Below are positions 47,146-51,971 of a stretch of DNA of 51,971 nucleotides, piece after piece. The stretch's first letter is position 1, and each line of letters begins with the position of its first letter. Position numbers and translations under genes: made by a program. The notes below the pieces were generated by a model. That model made no database searches. It was not told where the DNA came from and saw only the letters and a list, made by a program, of their open reading frames with translations. Source of the DNA: Candidatus Borkfalkia stercoripullorum (GTDB taxonomy: Bacteria; Bacillota; Clostridia; Christensenellales; Borkfalkiaceae); NCBI GenBank assembly GCA_019119395.1, contig DWXC01000030.1, forward strand, positions 1 through 51,971, read 5' to 3'.

Positions 47146-48615
47146 CTACTCGTTTACAAGATCTATATCGCTATAAATCTCTTGCAACCCTTTTGGTTGT
47201 AATGCCCAACGATATGCAGGATGAATTTCAAAATTAAAACCAAAATCAATATCTTCACTGAGAATATAATTATTTTCATCAAAATAGTAGCGAATAATTT
47301 GTTTATCTGAATTCTTCCGTGCTGTAAAAAAGTTAATTTTATACAAAAAAACAGAAAGCTTTTTCTCATCCACTAAATCACCATTACTAAATCTAGCCTG
47401 TCCAACGTGATCTATAGTGTGTTTCATCTTTACTCTTAATTCCTGTGGAGTATATAAGAACGCATTTCCTTCTTTTTTTGACGAAGGTTTCATTTCTAAT
47501 AATATTTTTTTTAATGTAATTTCATTTAGCTCTGATGAATATTCGTTGATCGTATCCGTAAGTCGTCCATTCGAATAGTTTTTAAAAATCTTTTCCAAAT
47601 CTCCTGTTAAAATTTTAGTATGCTTTTTTGCAAAAGCTTCATGCGCCGCAAGAGAACATAACTTTATTAAATCTCTTGGTCTTTGCCTTATTAACGACAA
47701 TAGAACTCTATACATTGGGGCGTTCTCCCAATGCCCTTTCCCTTGAAAATTGCTTTCAAATATATCTTTCAAAAATCTACTCAATTCTCGCTGGCTTTTA
47801 CTTATCAACTCACTTTCGTCGACTTGTTCCTGTTTCAAAAATAGAACAGCACGTTTGACAAGCATGACAAGTATTTCATGATTTGTCCATTTGAGCCACA
47901 CAACAGATCCTTCTATTTTATCTGTAGACTCATCTGAAGTCCGCACAGCATAATAAACACTACTGCGAAGTGCAACCCTAAATTTAATATTGGGGACCTC
48001 TCTAGTTATTGTCCGTAAAGCATTTAACATTGCAGAAATATTTCGTATTTCATGTTCACCATTCTTCCATCCTCTATCTAAATCATCAATAAAAACAGTT
48101 ACCCTTCTTTCTCTAAAAATCCCATCCTTAAACAAAACTAAAAAATCTTTATATGACAAGTCAATCCCTAGCTTATGAATATCCGCATACTTTTTCCCTA
48201 GCACAGCAAAAGTTAGCCTAGAAAAGCTACCTAACCAATCTTTAAAACCTCTATCCTTGCTATTCTTATTTATAATAAATATATTTTGAATAAGCTTATC
48301 AAAAATAATTTTTGACAGTTTTTCTTGCCAAATTCTAATCATACGATTTATATCGGTTTCTGTTTGCTCAAATATATCATCCGGACGAATAGAAATAGGA
48401 ATATTATTATTCGCCCGTTCTTCAGCTTCAAGAATCCTTAATAAAGCAGATTTCCCCGTTCCTTTATGTCCAACAATTAAAAATAGCGGCAATGAACTCT
48501 TTAATGTTTCATACGCGGCACCTTTAACATAAAAATTGCATAAATTAATTTCATCATCATCTTCTGCAGCCTCATGCCCAAATAATTTTCTAACGTTTTC
48601 TTCTGTAAAAAGCAT
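47146..48615 (-). CDS. P-loop ATPase, Sll1717/KAP-like
   Basis: 489 residues. Walker A GHKGTGKS (49-56) and Walker B VTVFIDDLD (172-180). N-terminal tail is acidic, followed by a predicted AAA/STAND-like core, RVALRSSVYYAVRTSDE as sensor region, and a helical C-terminal half with LSLIRQRPRDLIKLCSLAAHEAF, resembling the Sll1717-type P-loop ATPases often found in accessory regions. No effector domain is recognisable. The gene is AT-rich and codon use is rich in A/T, unlike all neighbours, suggesting transfer. AGGAGG precedes ATG 48615, and it has its own promoter. Direct repeats flank it, so it may be an island cargo. Function in defence is speculation. Confidence 0.85.
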   Translation of the reverse strand: MLFTEENVRKLFGHEAAEDDDEINLCNFYVKGAAYETLKSSLPLFLIVGHKGTGKSALLRILEAEERANNNIPISIRPDDIFEQTETDINRMIRIWQEKLSKIIFDKLIQNIFIINKNSKDRGFKDWLGSFSRLTFAVLGKKYADIHKLGIDLSYKDFLVLFKDGIFRERRVTVFIDDLDRGWKNGEHEIRNISAMLNALRTITREVPNIKFRVALRSSVYYAVRTSDESTDKIEGSVVWLKWTNHEILVMLVKRAVLFLKQEQVDESELISKSQRELSRFLKDIFESNFQGKGHWENAPMYRVLLSLIRQRPRDLIKLCSLAAHEAFAKKHTKILTGDLEKIFKNYSNGRLTDTINEYSSELNEITLKKILLEMKPSSKKEGNAFLYTPQELRVKMKHTIDHVGQARFSNGDLVDEKKLSVFLYKINFFTARKNSDKQIIRYYFDENNYILSEDIDFGFNFEIHPAYRWALQPKGLQEIYSDIDLVNE

Positions 48616-48663
48616 CTCTCCCCTCCTATTATTTAATTTTCAAATTTATAATATTTTTAATTA

Positions 48664-48692
48664 ATTATACCAAACTTTTTTTTCAAAATCAA
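48664..48692 (-). promoter_or_regulatory. Promoter of the P-loop ATPase
   Basis: TTGATT (48687-48692), 17-bp spacer, TATAAT (48664-48669). 48693-48895 holds no gene; it changes from AT-rich to GC-rich near 48830. Confidence 0.75.
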
Positions 48693-48895
48693 GGCTTGAT
48701 GCAAAATGAATTTATATATTTTAACTACTTTACAATTTAAAGTATGCAGTTCTCTATTCCCTTCGTTTTTTGATTTTTTCGTTTCGACTATCGTAGCATA
48801 GCGCCTCACAAAAGTCAACGGGCGGATTGCCGCTTAAAGCTTAGCCCCCCCTACTATATGGCCTTGTTTTCCTGCCCGTCCGTTTAAGCCAACGA

Positions 48896-48929
48896 AAAAG
48901 GAGAGCCCCCCTTCGGGCTCCCCCTCTTT
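48896..48929 (-). terminator. Terminator next to the right direct repeat
   Basis: On the minus strand the stem of GAGCCC/GGGCTC around a short loop, extended by G/C-rich arms, is followed by TTTTTC. It directly follows the CCACCA of the 48932 repeat. Confidence 0.7.
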
Positions 48930-48931
48930 CG

Positions 48932-48946
48932 TTGGTGGACAGAAAC
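48932..48946 (-). repeat. Right 15-bp direct repeat, tRNA 3'-end-like
   Basis: TTGGTGGACAGAAAC, identical to 47007-47021 and about 1.9 kb away. On the minus strand it ends in TTTCTGTCCACCA. Confidence 0.8.
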
Positions 48947-48960
48947 TACACAGTCAAACC

Positions 48961-48997
48961 AAAATGAAAAGAACTACCCGAAAGGTTCGGATAGTTC
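48961..48997 (-). terminator. Terminator after the tRNA-Ala remnant
   Basis: GAACTATCCG pairs with CGGGTAGTTC, followed on the minus strand by TTTTCATTTT. Placed right after the CCA end of 49003-49049. Confidence 0.75.
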
Positions 48998-49002
48998 CGT
49001 TT

Positions 49003-49049
49003 TGGTGGAGATAAACGGACTCGAACCGTCCACCTCTTGAATGCCATTC
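49003..49049 (-). tRNA. 3' half of tRNA-Ala(GGC), probable attachment site
   Basis: In minus-strand reading this starts GAATGGCATTCAAGAGG (anticodon loop with GGC and the 3' half of its stem), continues with the variable region, T-arm GACGGTTCGAGTCCGT and ends ATCTCCACCA. The 5' half of the tRNA (acceptor 5' strand, D-arm) is absent: sequence before GAATGGC is unrelated and AT-rich. Integrases commonly use tRNA 3' halves as att cores. This fits the boundary between chromosome (left) and prophage (right). A complete tRNA-Ala would be expected at the other prophage end. Confidence 0.8.
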
Positions 49050-49105
49050 TTACCACACACAAGATGTTGTGTTTGATATAAAAAATAATATACAATATAT
49101 TGTAG

Positions 49106-50092
49106 TCAAAGCGCCGCCACGTTGTTTGACACTTTGCCGACATCGGCTGAAAGCACCCCGTTTTTCGAGGTGCTTTTCCTTTTTTCCATGAACTGTTTGA
49201 CGTAATTTGCGCGGATGGTAAGTTTCGCGCACATCTTATGGCGAATAAAATCCTGCCCCGCCACGCCGCCCGTGTACAGACCGAAAACGATCTGCAAAAG
49301 TTTGACGAGCGCTTTCAAGACCATGTCCCACGAAAAGGCGAGATCGAACACGATATACGACGTTGCGATGATGCCGAAAGCGAAGATGCCGAGCGCCTTG
49401 GTGAACAGTATGGCGGCAATATCTCTCCCCTCATGCACGGAAGGGTCGTCCTCTTCGTTCGCGCGTTCTTTGGCGTCGTTGAAGATGATCGAATAAGAAT
49501 ACTTCGCATACCGCACGTGCCTGACGAAGTCCACCTCTTCGGGAGCTCTTTCGATCTTCCCCTCCCAAAAAGCGAGTTTGCTTTCCGCCCGGCGTATGCC
49601 TGCGCATATGAGCGCATATAAAGGCCCTCGGGCGACTTTGCCGTGCGCCCCGGCACGGACGTCGCACCGCCCCTTTTTCAGTTCCAGGCGCTTGATCTTG
49701 TCCTTATATCCGACCGCTTTGGCGTTGAGTTTGATAAGATACGATTTCAGTTTCCTCGCATGATTGTCCGCCGCTATGTATTCTTTGAAAGCGCCGTTCA
49801 GGTTGTCGGCATTGATGGTCACGTAAGCATTCTGTATCGCTTCCTGTAAGGTCTTATAGACGGGGTTTGCGCCGCGCTCTTTTTCTTTTGCGAGAGAACG
49901 GGACACAAAGATCAGGACGATGACCGAGACCTGCACCGAAAGCGTATTCAGCCAATAGGAAGCGTCGGTGAATATCGAGGTGGAGAACTGCGCGTTGATG
50001 AAATCGATGAGTACCGAAAAGGCGGTGACAAGGATGATGAGAACGGCGAGAGTCAATACTTTCAGCCGAGAAGAGGATATCTTCTTTTCCAT
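49106..50092 (-). CDS. Phage-associated membrane protein, 328 aa
   Basis: Unrecognised. Hydrophobic segments at about 12-31 and 45-64, a long polar and helical middle (residues 70-220, rich in K/R/E), then two more at about 225-245 and 255-280, and a basic C-terminal tail. It resembles a membrane-anchored protein with a large cytoplasmic domain. No enzyme motif. It is the last gene before the att-like site, starts one base after the previous stop, and belongs to the late phage operon by position. It could be a lysis-related or superinfection-exclusion protein, but the sequence does not decide it. Confidence 0.75.
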   Translation of the reverse strand: MEKKISSSRLKVLTLAVLIILVTAFSVLIDFINAQFSTSIFTDASYWLNTLSVQVSVIVLIFVSRSLAKEKERGANPVYKTLQEAIQNAYVTINADNLNGAFKEYIAADNHARKLKSYLIKLNAKAVGYKDKIKRLELKKGRCDVRAGAHGKVARGPLYALICAGIRRAESKLAFWEGKIERAPEEVDFVRHVRYAKYSYSIIFNDAKERANEEDDPSVHEGRDIAAILFTKALGIFAFGIIATSYIVFDLAFSWDMVLKALVKLLQIVFGLYTGGVAGQDFIRHKMCAKLTIRANYVKQFMEKRKSTSKNGVLSADVGKVSNNVAAL

Positions 50093-50093
50093 T

Positions 50094-50564
50094 TCACTTC
50101 ACCTCCCGGGCGGCGAGCAGGCCGAACAGGAATCCGACGAGCACGGACGCGGCGATCAGCCCCACCGTACCCGAAAGCTGCACAGCCGCCGTTTCAAGGG
50201 CCTGTGCGAGGACGTACAGCCCGCCGAGGAGCAGGAACGGGAAAACATACGTGATAACCGTTTCCAGCATCTGTCCGCGCTTTACGGCGTTCACAAGGTT
50301 CTCCCGCTTCCCATTGTCCGTCTCCACTTTCAGATCCGCTTTGTGCTGCGTGAGCGTCTGCCGCGCCCTTTCGAGGTAGGTATTGAGTATCACCTTTTTG
50401 ACGATGAACAGCACGACGAACACGAGCAATATCCCCGTGAACGCGATCTTGAACGCGGACGCTTCTTCGCCCCAGGACGTATAGTTTACGATGACGAGCG
50501 CGAGCGGCACGACGAGCACGAAGAGTATTTCCAGCACGGAGAACGCGATCTTCTTTTTGTTCAC
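50094..50564 (-). CDS. Phage-associated membrane protein, 156 aa
   Basis: Four hydrophobic segments: about 7-26 (AFSVLEILFVLVVPLALVIV), 37-55, 98-117 and 129-150. The polar stretch between the second and third (about 56-95) is charged and helical. The start is GTG 50564 with AAGGCGG upstream; the longer open frame lies inside the previous gene. A holin is possible from the size and the position, but holins are usually smaller. I do not recognise the family. Confidence 0.75.
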   Translation of the reverse strand: MNKKKIAFSVLEILFVLVVPLALVIVNYTSWGEEASAFKIAFTGILLVFVVLFIVKKVILNTYLERARQTLTQHKADLKVETDNGKRENLVNAVKRGQMLETVITYVFPFLLLGGLYVLAQALETAAVQLSGTVGLIAASVLVGFLFGLLAAREVK

Positions 50565-50577
50565 AAGACCACCGCCT

Positions 50578-51099
50578 TTACAGACGCAATACGGAAGACG
50601 AAACGTTGTTTGCGGGATCTGCCGCAACCGCCTTATCCTCTTTCGCCTGTATCTTGATCTTCGTCACGGGCTTATTCTCCCGCGTGACGCTCTCGGATAG
50701 TTTTTCAGCCTCGGCAACGAGCGCCGCCTGTTCGGCCTTATCCAAAAGTTTGGATTTGCCCACGGCCTTTGCGGTGAGCGCGGAGCACTCTTTCATAGAT
50801 TCGACCGACTGCTTTACCTCTTTCACCTGCACGGTGATCTCGCCGAGCACCTCGTCCAACTTCGTTTCGACCACTTCGGAAATATCCACGTCGAGCACGC
50901 TGCCGGTCAGGCTCTTTGCGATGTTCTGCGTGACGCGTTCCGTCACCTCCGCGACGATCTTGTTCACGTCGAGTTTGCGCGTGATCTTGTTCGCGACGAG
51001 CCGCGAGATAAACGCCATGACCGCCGCACCGAACCCCGTGCCGAGAAAAGCCGTTACCACAGAGCCGTATTCCGCCCAAAAATTCTGAAGCCATTCCAT
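50578..51099 (-). CDS. Phage-associated protein with N-terminal membrane anchor
   Basis: 173 residues. One membrane segment at about 12-35 (SVVTAFLGTGFGAAVMAFIS) followed by an alpha-helical, charged, coiled-coil-like region (about 40-150) and a basic tail. GAAGGAG precedes ATG 51099. Position between a tail-related gene and two membrane genes suits a holin or spanin-like lysis factor, or a membrane-anchored structural component. No family recognised. Confidence 0.75.
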   Translation of the reverse strand: MEWLQNFWAEYGSVVTAFLGTGFGAAVMAFISRLVANKITRKLDVNKIVAEVTERVTQNIAKSLTGSVLDVDISEVVETKLDEVLGEITVQVKEVKQSVESMKECSALTAKAVGKSKLLDKAEQAALVAEAEKLSESVTRENKPVTKIKIQAKEDKAVAADPANNVSSSVLRL

Positions 51100-51103
51100 T
51101 GTT

Positions 51104-51610
51104 TTATTCTCCTTCTTCGTTTATAAATAGATCGTTGTTTTCTTCCAGCGTTGAAAGGCGCTTGTCCAGCGCTTCACGCTCTGTTTGAGCCGTTTCTACG
51201 GCCGCTTTGAGTTCCGCGACTGTTTGTGCGAGCGACGCGTTTTCTGCCGCCAGCGCGTCGATTTTGCGTATCATTTGCGCGATTTCGGGGTCTGCTTCCG
51301 CTCCGCTTTCCAAATCGGTGACGAGAAGGTCTTCCGTTTTGAAAACTTTTGTCAGCACGCCCTTGTCGTACTGCTGCACCTCGACCGAAAACCGCCCCGC
51401 AAAAAGTTTTTCCCGCGGTATTTTTACGTTGTTCAAAACGCAGGACACGTTGCTTTCGGCGATCCTTTTCCCGTTGCACGCCGCGACCATGCGGAACGAG
51501 GACGATGTATTCGGTATCCCCTCGAACACGAGTTCGAGATCGCCCAAAGGAAAGGGCGATACATCGCTGTACCGCCCTATGCCGTATCGTTTGAGTTGTA
51601 TGACCTTCAT
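51104..51610 (-). CDS. Phage structural-type protein with coiled-coil tail
   Basis: 168 residues. N-terminal half (about 1-100) looks like a beta-rich domain (YSDVSPFPLGDLELVFEGIP, NGKRIAESNVSCVLN, KLFAGRFSVEVQQYDKG), similar in style to baseplate or upper-collar proteins of Siphoviridae; the C-terminal 60 residues are a coiled coil (IDALAAENASLAQTVAELKA). ATG 51610 overlaps the previous stop (ATGA). GGAGG site is present. Confidence 0.7.
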   Translation of the reverse strand: MKVIQLKRYGIGRYSDVSPFPLGDLELVFEGIPNTSSSFRMVAACNGKRIAESNVSCVLNNVKIPREKLFAGRFSVEVQQYDKGVLTKVFKTEDLLVTDLESGAEADPEIAQMIRKIDALAAENASLAQTVAELKAAVETAQTEREALDKRLSTLEENNDLFINEEGE

Positions 51611-51971
51611 GCCTGAACCTCCCACGCCTGCGCGTATTCTTGCGTTACCTCCTGTTCATCGTCTGTCCCGCCCGCGACATTTTTATTATGGTGAATTTTG
51701 ACAGGACAAAACCGAGGTTCCGCTCCGAGCCATTCGGGCTTTTGCGGCGCGACGCCCGTTGCCGGCGCGTCGAGCCACGCTTCGTACCATGCCGAAAGTT
51801 CCGATTTTTGTTCCTCCGTCAGTTTGCCGTACCAGAACCTGCCCCTGTCCACGACCGAAAAACATTCCGTCTCGCGCCGCGCGCGCAGCGCGGCGGCTTC
51901 AAGCTCTGCCTGCTGTTTCAGGGCGATAAATTTTCCGTCCTCTATTTTGTAAGAGGACTCGTCCTGACTGT
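51607..51971 (-). CDS. Phage tail assembly chaperone-like protein, partial
   Basis: Open to the right edge; about 120 residues are visible (SQDESSYKIEDGKFIALK onwards). The block GKLTEEQKSELSAWYEAWLDAP followed by a proline-rich linker resembles phage tail-fibre assembly chaperones. The N-terminus lies outside the window, so its length is unknown. It is the first visible gene of the phage operon. Confidence 0.7.
   Translation of the reverse strand, partial: SQDESSYKIEDGKFIALKQQAELEAAALRARRETECFSVVDRGRFWYGKLTEEQKSELSAWYEAWLDAPATGVAPQKPEWLGAEPRFCPVKIHHNKNVAGGTDDEQEVTQEYAQAWEVQA

Overview
The window looks like a chromosomal segment of an anaerobic, GC-rich member of the Clostridia, probably an uncultured gut lineage. 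The supporting signs are strong AAGGAG-type Shine-Dalgarno (SD) sites, consensus TTGACA/TATAAT promoters, bS21, NiaR control of NAD synthesis, an [FeFe]-hydrogenase/sensor operon and plant-sugar catabolism. The placement is inferred from gene content only. Most genes lie on the minus strand.

Layout. 1-705: non-coding, with a tandem 190-bp repeat. 706-9729: housekeeping genes (yicC, ligA, pcrA, rpsU, mnmA, a kinase-like gene) and one membrane protein. 9861-11365: a MATE transporter behind a leader with an intrinsic terminator. 11431-17042: an oxidoreductive sugar operon (two Gfo/Idh dehydrogenases, two TIM-barrel isomerases, ThuA) divergent from an AraC regulator. 17098-17825: a DUF1858 protein and a gene-free stretch with six DnaA boxes. 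17826-22487: an operon for a [2Fe-2S] thioredoxin-like protein, a sensory hydrogenase with PAS domain, a PP2C phosphatase and a catalytic hydrogenase. 22671-25621: a P-type ATPase behind a yybP-ykoY-like Mn2+ riboswitch. 25666-29288: nadA-nadB-nadC-niaR. 29425-31162: TtcA-like, nucleotide kinase-like and small proteins. 31520-39705: arabinose locus (GH127, GH36, araA, araD, araB). 39990-46741: a small XRE protein, a second GH36, an SGNH esterase, a DUF1989 protein and a second Gfo/Idh-isomerase-AraC set.

From 46.8 kb the character changes. An AT-rich P-loop ATPase gene (47146-48615) stands alone between 15-bp direct repeats that resemble tRNA 3' ends. At 49003 lies the 3' half of a tRNA-Ala(GGC) gene, a typical attachment site. 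Beyond it are five minus-strand phage-type genes (tail-chaperone-like, structural, three membrane proteins) that run off the window. I read this as an integration hot spot with a prophage end.

Together the genes describe a fermenter that senses and makes H2, synthesises NAD de novo from aspartate, exports metal under riboswitch control and degrades plant oligosaccharides. No rRNA, complete tRNA, CRISPR array or transposase was found.
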